Origin: CBDFGQ01 sp965247295
GTDB lineage: Bacteria > Chloroflexota > Dehalococcoidia > Lucifugimonadales > JAGWBF01
Length of the DNA: 64,000 nt
Direction: 5' to 3'
Assembly (NCBI GenBank): GCA_965247295.1
Contig: CBDFGQ010000005.1
Span: forward strand, 1-64,000
Shown here: in pieces, positions 50,362-59,425 of the stretch
How the letters are laid out: each line of letters begins with the position of its first letter
Numbering within the stretch: the first letter of the stretch is position 1
Position numbers and translations under genes: made by a program
The notes under the pieces: generated by a model
Database searches by the model: none
Seen by the model: only the letters and a program-made list of their open reading frames with translations
Told to the model about the DNA's origin: nothing

Positions 50362-50943
50362 ATGATCACCGGAATCACGGGTATCCTGGAATCCACGGGC
50401 CCAGACTGGGTGCAGGTGAAGGTAGGGGGCAGCGTGAGCCTCCAGGTTTACGTACCCTCCTCCACGGTCCAGGAACTGGGCGACGTGGGCGGGGAGGTCC
50501 GCCTCCACACCCGCCTCTACATAAGGGACGATGAGGCGGTCCTCTACGGCTTCTCCTCTGCTGAGGCCCTCGAGCTGTTCCGGAAGCTCAACGCCGTGGC
50601 GGGCATAGGCCCGAGGACGTCCCTGTCCCTACTGTCCTTCCTGGGACCCCAGGCCCTTATCGCCGCCGTAGCCACGGGTGACGTTCCCGCCCTCAGCAAG
50701 GTGCCCGGCGTCGGAAAGAAGAGCGCGGGCCGGCTGGTGCTGGAGCTGAAGGGCAAGCTGGACGAGGAGTACTCTATCCAACCTGGCGGACTGGCGGCCC
50801 TGGACGGCGAGGTGGTATCTGCTCTTATGGCCCTGGGCTACACCGCCACCGAGTCCCGCCGGCTCGTGGCCTCCATCGGGGACGCCGCCGACCTCTCCAT
50901 CGAGGAGAAGATACGCCGGGCGCTCCAGCAGGTGGGAGGGTAA
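50362..50943 (+). CDS. ruvA: Holliday junction branch migration protein RuvA
   Basis: 193 residues, ATG. Starts MITGITGILESTGPDWVQV (OB-fold), then NAVAGIGPRTSLSLLSFL and SKVPGVGKKSAGRLVLELKGKL (helix-hairpin-helix motifs), and a C-terminal domain III (VSALMALGYTATESRRLVASI). RuvB is not downstream here; a degenerate protease gene and uvrB follow instead, so the motor subunit must be elsewhere in the genome. Confidence 0.96.
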   Translation: MITGITGILESTGPDWVQVKVGGSVSLQVYVPSSTVQELGDVGGEVRLHTRLYIRDDEAVLYGFSSAEALELFRKLNAVAGIGPRTSLSLLSFLGPQALIAAVATGDVPALSKVPGVGKKSAGRLVLELKGKLDEEYSIQPGGLAALDGEVVSALMALGYTATESRRLVASIGDAADLSIEEKIRRALQQVGG

Positions 50944-50961
50944 ATTCGGGAGGAGAATGTG

Positions 50962-51317
50962 ATGGGCACATTAACCCATCCAATTACCGTGATAGGACCA
51001 TCGGGCGCCACACCTGAGAACCTGGAGGCCATTGTGGACACGGGCGCCACATTTCCCCGTTTCCAGCACTCCTCCTTGAGCGTCTGGGCGTGAGGCCGCA
51101 GCGGAGCGCACGCTTGCGCCTGGCCAACTTTCAGGTGGTAGAATGGAACTTGGGCTAGGTCGTCGCCAGGCTGGATGGGGTTGAGACAACGATTCACTGC
51201 GTAATCGGTGCCGCAGATGCCCCGGCTCTCATCGGTGCCCATACTTTGGAGGCCTTCTTTCTGGCCGTGGACCCGATAGAAGAGCGCCTGGTACCTAGAG
51301 AAGCTCTTCTGATGTAG
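50962..51317 (+). pseudogene. Broken retropepsin-like aspartic protease (clan AA)
   Basis: From ATG 50962 (GGGAGGAG upstream) the frame reads MGTLTHPITV and AIVDTGATFPRF, the catalytic D-T-G of clan AA aspartic proteases. After a one-base shift near 51057 the neighbouring frame continues PALLLERLGVRP..RLRLANFQVVEWNLG. It meets an in-frame TAG where the family has Glu (ELGEVVARLDG), then continues VVARLDG and ALIGAHTLEAFFLAVDPIEERLVP to a TAG at 51315. One frameshift plus one nonsense codon make a real pseudogene more likely than a single error. Confidence 0.82.
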
Positions 51318-51333
51318 GTGAACGGGCCTAGAT

Positions 51334-53355
51334 ATGCCTGACTTCAAGATTGTGTCGGATTTCCAGGCCACGGGGGACCAGCCTCAGGCCGTTGATGACC
51401 TGGTGCGCGGTTTCGAGCGGGGCGACCGCTACCAGACCCTTATGGGGGTCACGGGCAGCGGAAAGACCTTCACCATGGCCAACATCGTCAAGGAGCTTCA
51501 ACGGCCCACTTTGGTGATCGCCCACAACAAGACCCTGGCGGCCCAGCTTGCCACCGAGTTCCGGGATTTCTTCCCCGACAACGCCGTGGAGTACTTCGTC
51601 TCCTATTACGATTATTACCAACCCGAGGCCTACGTCCCTCAGACGGACACCTACATCGAAAAGGACGCCGATGTCAACCAGGAGATAGATAAGCTACGCC
51701 TTTCTGCCACCAGGTCCCTGTTGACCCGTCGGGACGTGCTTATAGTCGCCTCCGTCTCCTGCATCTATGGCCTGGGCGACCCCGAAGACTACTACAGCTT
51801 TGTGGCCCAGGTTAAGGTGGGCGAGATGCGCAACAGAAGCCGCCTGGCGCGCCAGCTCGTGGATATGCAGTACGAGCGAAACGACATGGAGCTGAGCCGA
51901 GGGAAGTTCCGCATCCGGGGCGATACCCTTGAGGTGCAGCCCGCCTACGAGGAGATTGCCATCAGGATTCAGTTCTGGGGGGATGAGGTGGAGCGCATCG
52001 TGGAGGTTGACCCCCTCACCGGCGAGATCCTCTCCCAGCGCCAGGAGATGGAAATATACCCGGCCAAGCACTTCGTCACCTCCAAAGAGAAGCTCATGAT
52101 GGCCATCGAAGACATCCAGGTGGAGCTGGAAGAGCGGTTGCTTGCCCTCAGGTCCGAGGGCAAGATTCTGGAGGCGGCCCGGCTGGAGTCCCGGACCAAT
52201 TATGACGTCGAGATGCTGAAGGAGACCGGGTTCTGCGGAGGCGTGGAGAACTACGCCCGCCATCTGGCCCGGAGGGCCCCGGGTAGCGCTCCATGGACCC
52301 TGATGGACTACTTTCCAAGGGACTTTTTACTGTTCATCGACGAGTCCCATATGACGCTGCCCCAGATACGGGGCATGTACCACGGAGATATATCCCGGAA
52401 ACAGACCCTGGTGGACTACGGCTTCAGGCTACCCTCCGCCCTGGACAACAGGCCCCTCAACTTCCGGGAGTTCGAGGGCCATATAAACCAGGTTATGCTC
52501 GTCTCGGCCACCCCCGGCCCCTACGAGATGGAGGTGAGCAAACAGGTAGTGGAGCAGGTGATCCGGCCCACGGGCCTGCCGGACCCGACCATCGAGGTGA
52601 AACCCACCCAGGGGCAGATCGACGACCTCATCCAGCAGATCAACGAGCGCGTTTCCAAGGGAGAGCGCTCCCTGGTGACTACCCTTACCAAGAAGATGGC
52701 CGAGGAGCTGGCCGACTACCTTCAGGAGATGGGTGTACGGAACCACTACCTTCACTCGGAGATACAGACCCTGGAGCGCAGTGAGATCCTCAGGGACCTG
52801 CGCCTTGGGGTGTACGACGTAGTGGTGGGTATCAACCTTTTGAGAGAGGGCCTTGACCTTCCCGAGGTCAGCCTCGTGGCCATCCTCGACGCCGACAAGG
52901 AAGGCTTTCTGCGGTCCGAGTCCTCCCTCATCCAGACTATAGGGAGGGCAGCGCGCCACCACGACGGCCACGTCATCATGTACGCCGACACCATCACCCC
53001 GTCCATACAGCGGGCGATCGACGAGACCTATCGTCGCCGGCGCATCCAGAACGACTACAACGTGGAGCATGGCATCGTGCCCCAGGGAATCAGGAAGGCC
53101 GTCAAGGACATTACCGAGCGGGTCAAGGTGATGGCCGAGACCAGGGCCCCCTACATGACCCAAAGGAAGACCCTGTCCAAGGACGAGATGTTCCGAGTGG
53201 TAAAGGACCTTGAGTACCAGATGAAGGCCGCGGCCAAGGGCCTGGAGTTCGAGAAGGCCGCCATGCTGAGGGACGAAATCTACGAGCTTAGACGGCTGCT
53301 GGCGGTGGAAGAGAAGGGACCTGTGCCGTCAAGCAGCTCCAGGAGCCTTGGATAA
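51334..53355 (+). CDS. uvrB: Excinuclease ABC subunit B
   Basis: 673 residues, ATG. UvrB verifies DNA damage for nucleotide excision repair. Walker A GVTGSGKT (38-45), YYDYYQPEAYVPQTDTYIEKD beta-hairpin region, DESHMTLPQIRGMYHGD, helicase motifs ending in LREGLDLPEVSLVAILDADKEGFLRS and QTIGRAARH, and the C-terminal UVR motif (DLEYQMKAAAKGLEFEKAAMLRDEI). Full-length. uvrA and uvrC are not in the window. Confidence 0.98.
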   Translation: MPDFKIVSDFQATGDQPQAVDDLVRGFERGDRYQTLMGVTGSGKTFTMANIVKELQRPTLVIAHNKTLAAQLATEFRDFFPDNAVEYFVSYYDYYQPEAYVPQTDTYIEKDADVNQEIDKLRLSATRSLLTRRDVLIVASVSCIYGLGDPEDYYSFVAQVKVGEMRNRSRLARQLVDMQYERNDMELSRGKFRIRGDTLEVQPAYEEIAIRIQFWGDEVERIVEVDPLTGEILSQRQEMEIYPAKHFVTSKEKLMMAIEDIQVELEERLLALRSEGKILEAARLESRTNYDVEMLKETGFCGGVENYARHLARRAPGSAPWTLMDYFPRDFLLFIDESHMTLPQIRGMYHGDISRKQTLVDYGFRLPSALDNRPLNFREFEGHINQVMLVSATPGPYEMEVSKQVVEQVIRPTGLPDPTIEVKPTQGQIDDLIQQINERVSKGERSLVTTLTKKMAEELADYLQEMGVRNHYLHSEIQTLERSEILRDLRLGVYDVVVGINLLREGLDLPEVSLVAILDADKEGFLRSESSLIQTIGRAARHHDGHVIMYADTITPSIQRAIDETYRRRRIQNDYNVEHGIVPQGIRKAVKDITERVKVMAETRAPYMTQRKTLSKDEMFRVVKDLEYQMKAAAKGLEFEKAAMLRDEIYELRRLLAVEEKGPVPSSSSRSLG

Positions 53356-53486
53356 GGCCCCCCGAGCGCATCCTGTGGCGTCGGCTGCCGGCTGGCTGTC
53401 CCAGCAGCCAGGTCCTCTACGCCCACCCTGGTGTGGCCCGCGGCTATCTCCCGAGGACTCTTGGTTTGTGCGGTAAAATTTTAACT

Positions 53487-53873
53487 ATGGCGATGCGTGG
53501 CAGGTCGGCTAGAGAGAGCCAAGAAGAAATCGAGCGAGCACTACGTCGTTACCGGTGGCGATGGCTCCGTCCCCTCAACTCACTTAAAAGGGCACTCTTC
53601 TCTCTAGTAACGGTGGTGGTAGGCGTCGCCATTGTGGCATATCTCGCCGCGACTATTATCCATCTAACTAACGGCTCTGGGTTTGGAGATAGTGTTATGA
53701 TGGGGCTTAGGGACGCGCGAATGGTTGCGGCTTGTCCAAAAGATCCCGAGCTCTTGTGGCAGTTCATTGATAGAACCCGATTGGAAAATTCGGTAGTGAA
53801 CGTTGCTACCCTGGTCGGCGGGGACAGTGTTTATGATCTAATTTGTAAGCTGGGACAATTCCCTCCACTGTAA
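53487..53873 (+). CDS. Small single-pass membrane protein, unknown
   Basis: 128 residues from ATG 53487; another ATG lies two codons later. A basic N-terminal cytoplasmic part (RRYRWRWLRPLNSLKR), one membrane helix (FSLVTVVVGVAIVAYLAATIIHL) and an outside domain with two cysteines. The base composition is visibly more AT-rich than the neighbours. A TAAAAT hexamer ends 7 bases before the ATG and there is no SD, so it may be translated from a leaderless mRNA. Family not recognised. Confidence 0.55.
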   Translation: MAMRGRSARESQEEIERALRRYRWRWLRPLNSLKRALFSLVTVVVGVAIVAYLAATIIHLTNGSGFGDSVMMGLRDARMVAACPKDPELLWQFIDRTRLENSVVNVATLVGGDSVYDLICKLGQFPPL

Positions 53874-53893
53874 GCAGGTACCGGCCCCTTAAG

Positions 53894-53922
53894 TTGAAAG
53901 GTCAGTCTCCTTTTGGTACAAT
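53894..53922 (+). promoter_or_regulatory. Sigma-70-type promoter of the sufT-mrp pair
   Basis: TTGAAA at 53894-53899, a 17-base spacer and TACAAT at 53917-53922, preceded by TGG giving an extended -10. Transcription would start near 53929, 32 bases before the sufT-like ATG. Confidence 0.7.
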
Positions 53923-53960
53923 CTCAATGTAGCTCGATAGACAGATTCGAGGAGGCAACA

Positions 53961-54272
53961 ATGGTACAGGCGACCATCACCTCAGAGGAAGTACGGGATG
54001 TACTGAAGAACGTGTACGATCCGGAGATTCCCATCAACGTGGTAGACCTGGGACTTATCTATGACGTACAGGTAACCGAGGGCGATATCTACGTGCAGAT
54101 GACCCTGACGGCGCCCGGCTGCGGCATGGGGCCTATGATCGCCCAGCAGGCCGAGTGGGCGATCTCCGAGCTGGAGGGGGTGGAGGACGTGCAGGTGGAG
54201 ATGGTGTTTGACCCACCGTGGAGCCCCGAGCTGATAAGCGAAGACGGGAAGAAGCTCCTGGGCTTGGACTAG
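53961..54272 (+). CDS. SufT-like metal-sulfur cluster assembly factor (DUF59/MIP18 family)
   Basis: 103 residues from ATG 53961 (GGAGG upstream); a longer frame begins before the promoter. MIP18 pattern: VYDPEIPINVVDLGLIYDV, then MTLTAPGCGMGPMIAQQ with the conserved cysteine, and VFDPPWSPELISEDGKKLLGL. This family helps mature iron-sulfur or other cluster proteins. It is followed by an Mrp-like ATPase; in many Mrp proteins the DUF59 domain is fused at the N-terminus, so here the two parts are separate. Confidence 0.92.
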   Translation: MVQATITSEEVRDVLKNVYDPEIPINVVDLGLIYDVQVTEGDIYVQMTLTAPGCGMGPMIAQQAEWAISELEGVEDVQVEMVFDPPWSPELISEDGKKLLGLD

Positions 54273-54318
54273 ACGGAGCCCCTATGGCTCCTCCACATTA
54301 AGCAGGTAGACGCTAGGG

Positions 54319-55128
54319 ATGACTACTCCACAGGATCAGGCCAAACTGGAGTCGATCAAGCGCTCTTGGCAGCAGAAGCGTCAGGTTACCCAACGCTTGA
54401 GCGGCATAAAGGCGAAGCTGGGCGTGTACAGTGGCAAAGGCGGAGTGGGCAAGACCACGGTTGCGGTGAACCTGGCCACCACCCTGGCCCAGGAGGGGAA
54501 GCAGGTTGGCCTCCTGGATGTGGATATAGACTGCCCCAACGTAACCAAGGTGATGGCCATCTCGGAGAAACCCGTCTACGAAAACGGCGAGCTGCAACCC
54601 GCCCAGCGCTTTGGAGTCAAGGTGGTCTCCATGTCCTTCTTTCAGGAGAACGAGGAGGAGGCCATAATCTGGCGGGGTCCCATGATCCACAACGCCATCA
54701 ACCAGTTCCTTCAAATGACAGCCTGGGGCGACTTGGACTATCTGGTGGTGGACCTTCCGCCGGGCACTTCCGACGGGCCCCTCACCGTCATGCAGGCGCT
54801 GCCCTTGGACGGCTTCGTGGTGGTAACCACCCCCCAACACCTGGCCAATCTGGATGCCAGACGCTGCATCAACATGATAAGAAAGCTGAAGGTAAATGTT
54901 CTGGGGGTCGTGGAGAACTACACCGGTGAGATGTTCGGCGAGGGAGCGGGTCCGGAACTGGCCAGCGGGTTGGACCTGCCCTTTTTAGGCTCCTTGGCCC
55001 TCCGGGCCGATTACCGGGACACCTCGCAACCCACAGTACTGAGCAGCCCCGAAGTGATGCAGGAGTACATGGGCATCGTCCAGAATATCAAGGGCAGCCT
55101 CAAGGCCCTGGGCAAAGGGGCGGAGTAG
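54319..55128 (+). CDS. Mrp/ApbC-type P-loop ATPase lacking the CxxC motif
   Basis: 269 residues, ATG. Deviant Walker A SGKGGVGKTT (38-47), LLDVDIDCPN, WRGPMIHNAINQFL, YLVVDLPPGTSDGPLT and VTTPQHLANLDARRCINM are those of the Mrp/NBP35 iron-sulfur carrier family. The usual VENMSYFxCPxC with the two cluster-binding cysteines is replaced by VENYTGEMFGEGAG, so the bridging Fe-S cluster site is missing. It may be a regulatory or handing-on ATPase with the SufT-like protein encoded just upstream. Confidence 0.88.
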   Translation: MTTPQDQAKLESIKRSWQQKRQVTQRLSGIKAKLGVYSGKGGVGKTTVAVNLATTLAQEGKQVGLLDVDIDCPNVTKVMAISEKPVYENGELQPAQRFGVKVVSMSFFQENEEEAIIWRGPMIHNAINQFLQMTAWGDLDYLVVDLPPGTSDGPLTVMQALPLDGFVVVTTPQHLANLDARRCINMIRKLKVNVLGVVENYTGEMFGEGAGPELASGLDLPFLGSLALRADYRDTSQPTVLSSPEVMQEYMGIVQNIKGSLKALGKGAE

Positions 55129-55188
55129 CAGGGGCGAAAGTCGGCCCGGGGAATCGTACTCACTCAGGGCCGTGGGCCTGGCCAGCGT

Positions 55189-57000
55189 TCAGACATCGAT
55201 CGTTTCCTCTTGAGTCCTCTGCTTACCTTTGGCGCCGGTCGACCGCGGTTCCTTAAGCACAATATGCTGCAGCAGGGAAACCTCCCTGCGTACCGCCGCC
55301 TGTGAGTGGCTCGTGTACTCCCCCATGTTTCTCAGCTTGCTATACCGGTTTTTTACCAGCTTTTTCGTGGGGACCTTCGCCAGTTCCACGAGGTGGCGCG
55401 CCACGGCCAGCTGAAGGGACCGGGCGGCCTCGGCGAGGTGGGCCTGCGCGCCGCCTTTGGGCTCGGGCACGATCTCATCCACTATGCCCAGCTCCTTGCA
55501 GTCCTGCGCCATGAGGAAAAGGGCCTCGTACTCCACCTTCTCCTTGGACGAGTTGCGGTAAAACCTGCCCACCGCCTGGCCCGGCGAGATGGGGCAGTAG
55601 ATGGCATACTGCTGCATCAAGATAATGTCCCCGATGCCCAGGGCGAGGGCCGCTTCGCTGCCTCCCTCACCTATGATGGCCGAGACCACGGGTACGGGGA
55701 CCTCCGCCATCAGAGAAAGGGTGGTGGCTATGGCATTGCCCACGCCCTGCTCCTCGGACTCCAGCCCGGGATGAGCGCCCTGGGTATCTATAAGCGTGAT
55801 CACGGGCAGATTAAACCGGGCCGCCAACTGGACCAGGCGACAGGCCTTCCGCATCCCCTCGGGATAAGTATGATAAATATCCCTATCCTGACGGACCGTC
55901 CGCTCCTGGCCTATGATCACAACCCTTTCACCCGCCAGGTATCCCAAGCCACCTACCACCGTCCTGTCGTCGCCGCTTACCCGGTCACCCCTGAGCTCGA
56001 TGAAGCTGTCAACCATGGACCGTATGTAACTTATGGCCGAGGGACGCTTCAGATGTCTAGCGGTCTTCAGGACCTCACTGGGTTCAGGGACTTCACCGTG
56101 ATCCTCAGCCGGAAGTTTCCCCTTCCGCCTCCCGTTGTCCCGACCGTTTCGCTGGGGCCCCAGGACATCCACTATGACTGCGAGCCTCTCCCTAAGCTCT
56201 TCCCGGTCCACCACGTTGTCCAGCAGCCCGAGGTCCAGATGGGCCTCGGCAGTGTGGGCATCCAGGGGGACGGGCCTTCTGGACGCCTGCTTGAAGGTTT
56301 TCATGGGGGCCAGGCCGATGAGGGAGCCCGGTTCGGCCAGGATCAGGTCCGCCAGATTAGCGAAGCTGGCGTATGCCTGGCCGGTGGCCGGGTTGGAAAG
56401 CACCACTATAAACGGCAGCCGCTTTCCCCGCAGGTGGTTTGCGGCCGCCACGGTCTTGGCCATCTGCATGAGGGAGAGGATCCCTTCCTGTATCCTGACC
56501 CCGCCGCCGCTCACTAGAGCGATCAGAGGGTAGCCGCTCTTGGCCGCCGCTTCAAAGGCCAGCGCTACCTTTTCCCCCACCACACTGCCCATACTGCCCC
56601 CCATAAATCCGAAGTCCAGGACCGCCAACATCACCCTGTTGTCGCCAATGGAGCACCTACCGGTCACGGCTGCCTCGGTAAGGCCCGTCCTGGTCCGGTC
56701 TCGGGCCAGATGCCTGGGATAGACGCCCCGGCTGGAGAAGGAGAGGGGGTGCAATGAGGCGATGGCCCGGTTGGTCTCCCGAAAGCTCCCCTTGTCCGCC
56801 AGAAGGTCGATGCGCTCGCGAGCCGTGCAGCTGTAGTGAAACCGGCAGTGGGGGCACAGGCGGTACTGCAGGTAGACGGGAGCATCGCTGATGACCTCCT
56901 CACAGACGAGGCATCGGTCCCGTAGAACCGATAGATACGAGCGGTCGAGGCTGGTACCCCTTCGCAAAAGGTGGACCAAAAATTGGGACAGATTTCTCAC
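55189..57000 (-). CDS. Acetyl-CoA carboxylase carboxyltransferase, fused beta and alpha subunits
   Basis: 603 residues, GTG start with GGGGAGGAG upstream. N-terminal AccD half: zinc ribbon Cys30/Cys33/Cys49/Cys52 and LSGGGVRIQEG-type crotonase segment (LVSGGGVRIQEGILSLMQM). The C-terminal AccA half begins near residue 310 (RPSAISYIRSMVDSFIELRGDR) with LIDTQGAHPGLESEEQGVGNAIA and IIGEGGSEAALALG. The enzyme moves CO2 from biotin to acetyl-CoA to make malonyl-CoA, the first step of fatty-acid synthesis. Fusion of the two subunits is known in archaea, actinobacteria and related groups. Confidence 0.93.
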   Translation of the reverse strand: MRNLSQFLVHLLRRGTSLDRSYLSVLRDRCLVCEEVISDAPVYLQYRLCPHCRFHYSCTARERIDLLADKGSFRETNRAIASLHPLSFSSRGVYPRHLARDRTRTGLTEAAVTGRCSIGDNRVMLAVLDFGFMGGSMGSVVGEKVALAFEAAAKSGYPLIALVSGGGVRIQEGILSLMQMAKTVAAANHLRGKRLPFIVVLSNPATGQAYASFANLADLILAEPGSLIGLAPMKTFKQASRRPVPLDAHTAEAHLDLGLLDNVVDREELRERLAVIVDVLGPQRNGRDNGRRKGKLPAEDHGEVPEPSEVLKTARHLKRPSAISYIRSMVDSFIELRGDRVSGDDRTVVGGLGYLAGERVVIIGQERTVRQDRDIYHTYPEGMRKACRLVQLAARFNLPVITLIDTQGAHPGLESEEQGVGNAIATTLSLMAEVPVPVVSAIIGEGGSEAALALGIGDIILMQQYAIYCPISPGQAVGRFYRNSSKEKVEYEALFLMAQDCKELGIVDEIVPEPKGGAQAHLAEAARSLQLAVARHLVELAKVPTKKLVKNRYSKLRNMGEYTSHSQAAVRREVSLLQHIVLKEPRSTGAKGKQRTQEETIDV

Positions 57001-57211
57001 GGAGGCTCCTCCCCTTCGGCCTACAACGTCGTAAAGCCCAGGGGCCCGGCGGGCCCTCGTGGCTCAGGCCCTGGCGGACCAACCTCGAAGGCTACCGTAA
57101 TTTAATCGTACAACGAAATGCGTACTAAGGAAAGGGAATCCGTCGGCGGGCCGGCGCTCCCCCCACCCCTTTGGGCCTATCTGGCCTGCGCTACGGCGTC
57201 CTCAGGCCCCT

Positions 57212-59425
57212 CTAGGAACCCTCGCTCAGTTGGGGAGACCCAACTACCGATCCCTCCTGCTCCAGCAGATCCATGAGGCGCATCGCCCTGGCGTATCCGA
57301 CCTGGAGCCGGCGCTGGAGCACAGACGGCGAGATATGCCGGTATCTTCCCGCGAGCTCACGGGCCTGATCGAGAAGCTCGTCCTCGTCGAATCCGTTGCC
57401 GCTGGCGTCGGGGTAGGAGCCTTGCAATGGTATATTATCAAGAGGCGGACCAGACTGGATACGCCAGAACTCCACCAGCTTCTCTATCTCCCGGTCATGG
57501 ACGAAGGTCCCCTGCACCCGCCTGGGCTTGGGAGAGTCGGAGGTGAGGAGCAGCATATCCCCCTTGCTGAGCAGTCGCTCCGCACCGACCGAGTCCAGAA
57601 TGACACGGGAGTCCACCTGAGATGCCACCGCGAAGGCGATTCTGGCGGGTATGTTGGCCTTCAGCAGCCCCGTCACCACGTTCACCGAGGGACGCTGGGT
57701 GGCCAGGATAAGATGTATTCCCGTGGCCCGCCCTAGCTGGGCCAGGCGTACCAGCGCCTGTTCCGTCTCATAGGCGGCGGCCATCATCAGATCGGCCAGC
57801 TCATCGATGACGATGACGAGCAGTGGGAGGGGGTCGCTGGCCTTCTTGTTGTATCCTTCGATGTTGCGTACCGCCTGGTCCTCCATCAGCCTGTAGCGAC
57901 GGAACATCTCGTCCTGGACCCCCTTCAAGACAGCCAGCACCTCCTCGGAGTTGACGATAACGGGGGCGAGGAGGTGAGGAATGCCGTTAAAGGGCGTAAG
58001 CTCCACACGCTTGGGGTCCACCATCAGGAAGCGCAGCTTGTTTGGCGACCTCGTCAATAGTAGCGAGGCGACCATGGAGTTAATGCAGACGCTCTTGCCT
58101 CCGCCGGTAGCCCCGGCAATTAGAATGTGAGGCAGATCGGTGAGGTCCGCGACCACGGGCTCGCCGGCAGTATCCTCTCCGAGGGCTATGGGAAGCCCAC
58201 CCTTGGCCGCTATCTTCTGGAACGGGGGGCTCTCAGCAACCGAGCGCAGGACGACCGTGCGGGGGTAGGGGCTGGGCATCTCCAGGCCGACCAGGGACTC
58301 CCCGGGCACCGGGGCCTCCAGCCTCAGGTAAGGCGTCTTCAGTGCCAGCGCCAGGTCCTTTTCCCTCATCAATATACTCTGGACCTTCACCCGGCTCATC
58401 TCTATATTCGGGGCGCTAGTACCCCTGGTCCTGGTACCCTTGGCCTCCCGGCTATTTTTCATCCAGCCAGGCACAAGCCCAAACCTGATGACTCGGGGGC
58501 CGGTCCGAACGTCCTTTACCGCGACCTCCACCCGGTGTTCCATCAGAGTTTCCTCGATATGGCGGGCAATTCCGTCCAGCACCGTGCCAGGAACGGGCCG
58601 GTCTTCTCCCTTGCTCAGTAGCTCGATGGAGGGCAGCTGCCAGCCACCACTCACCCTTACACCTTTGCGTCCCTCGTGGACACTACGCTGCCGCCTCGAC
58701 CGGCGAGCTCCCACTGAACCCGCGACAGAGGGTAGGGGCCGGGGCCGGGGCCGGGGCCGGGCCCGGGAGACCCCAAAGGTGGACCGCCATGACCTGCGGA
58801 ACGACAGGGAAAACCTGCGTGCATACCTACCGGGCCCATAGCCAGTCGGTCCGGAGAACCGACGCGCCGCCAGTGCACGTCCGAACTGCTGGGCCTCGAC
58901 CCAAAGCCATAGGAGGACGATGGCCGAGACCAGCAGGATTCTTCTCGCCACCCGAACGTAAGCCGTGGACGAGGGGCGAGGGAACAGGATGAGGGGTACC
59001 AGAAGGATGAGGACCGCCACCTTGAAAGCGCCCAGGGGTAGCGGGCCCCCACCGATGTACTGACTCCAGTACCCGCCTAGAGACGCCCCCTTCATTACGC
59101 CACTTGAAGCGTGAAACATGGACATTATCCCCAGGGAAACGGCGACCAGTAGGGCCGAGCCCAGCCACGCCCTCGAGTAGCGGGGTATCCACTCGTTCTT
59201 ATAGCGTAGGACCAGAAGAAAGCACACTATCCATGCGGTCACAGGTATGAGGCCGTATCCCAGCGCTCCCAATAGCCAGTTTCGAACGACCACAGAGAGG
59301 CTGAAGACCAGAATGGGGGCCGCGACCACCGCCAAGCGCAGCGTAATTCCCCTCGCCCACAGCGTGGACCCCAGCGAGGCTGCAATGGACCTTTTCGCTC
59401 TCGAACCCTTCTTTGACCGCGGCAA
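57212..59425 (-). CDS. ftsK: FtsK/SpoIIIE-type DNA translocase
   Basis: 737 residues from TTG 59425, directly after the RNase J stop with GGAGG upstream, so the two are translationally coupled. The first 190 residues hold about four membrane helices; a basic linker with an Arg/Pro repeat (ARPRPRPRPLP) follows. The motor domain has AGATGGGKSVCINSM (Walker A, near 440), LRFLMVDPKRVELTPFNGIPHL, VIDELADLMM and ATQRPSVNVVTGLLKANIPARIAF. The last 60 residues are a winged-helix gamma domain that reads DNA polarity sequences. It segregates chromosome ends at division. Confidence 0.93.
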   Translation of the reverse strand: MPRSKKGSRAKRSIAASLGSTLWARGITLRLAVVAAPILVFSLSVVVRNWLLGALGYGLIPVTAWIVCFLLVLRYKNEWIPRYSRAWLGSALLVAVSLGIMSMFHASSGVMKGASLGGYWSQYIGGGPLPLGAFKVAVLILLVPLILFPRPSSTAYVRVARRILLVSAIVLLWLWVEAQQFGRALAARRFSGPTGYGPGRYARRFSLSFRRSWRSTFGVSRARPRPRPRPLPSVAGSVGARRSRRQRSVHEGRKGVRVSGGWQLPSIELLSKGEDRPVPGTVLDGIARHIEETLMEHRVEVAVKDVRTGPRVIRFGLVPGWMKNSREAKGTRTRGTSAPNIEMSRVKVQSILMREKDLALALKTPYLRLEAPVPGESLVGLEMPSPYPRTVVLRSVAESPPFQKIAAKGGLPIALGEDTAGEPVVADLTDLPHILIAGATGGGKSVCINSMVASLLLTRSPNKLRFLMVDPKRVELTPFNGIPHLLAPVIVNSEEVLAVLKGVQDEMFRRYRLMEDQAVRNIEGYNKKASDPLPLLVIVIDELADLMMAAAYETEQALVRLAQLGRATGIHLILATQRPSVNVVTGLLKANIPARIAFAVASQVDSRVILDSVGAERLLSKGDMLLLTSDSPKPRRVQGTFVHDREIEKLVEFWRIQSGPPLDNIPLQGSYPDASGNGFDEDELLDQARELAGRYRHISPSVLQRRLQVGYARAMRLMDLLEQEGSVVGSPQLSEGS

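Noticed and set aside
55306..56517. A 403-codon open frame antisense to accDA
   Set aside because: Overlaps an enzyme gene with all catalytic motifs; no motif in the antisense product.
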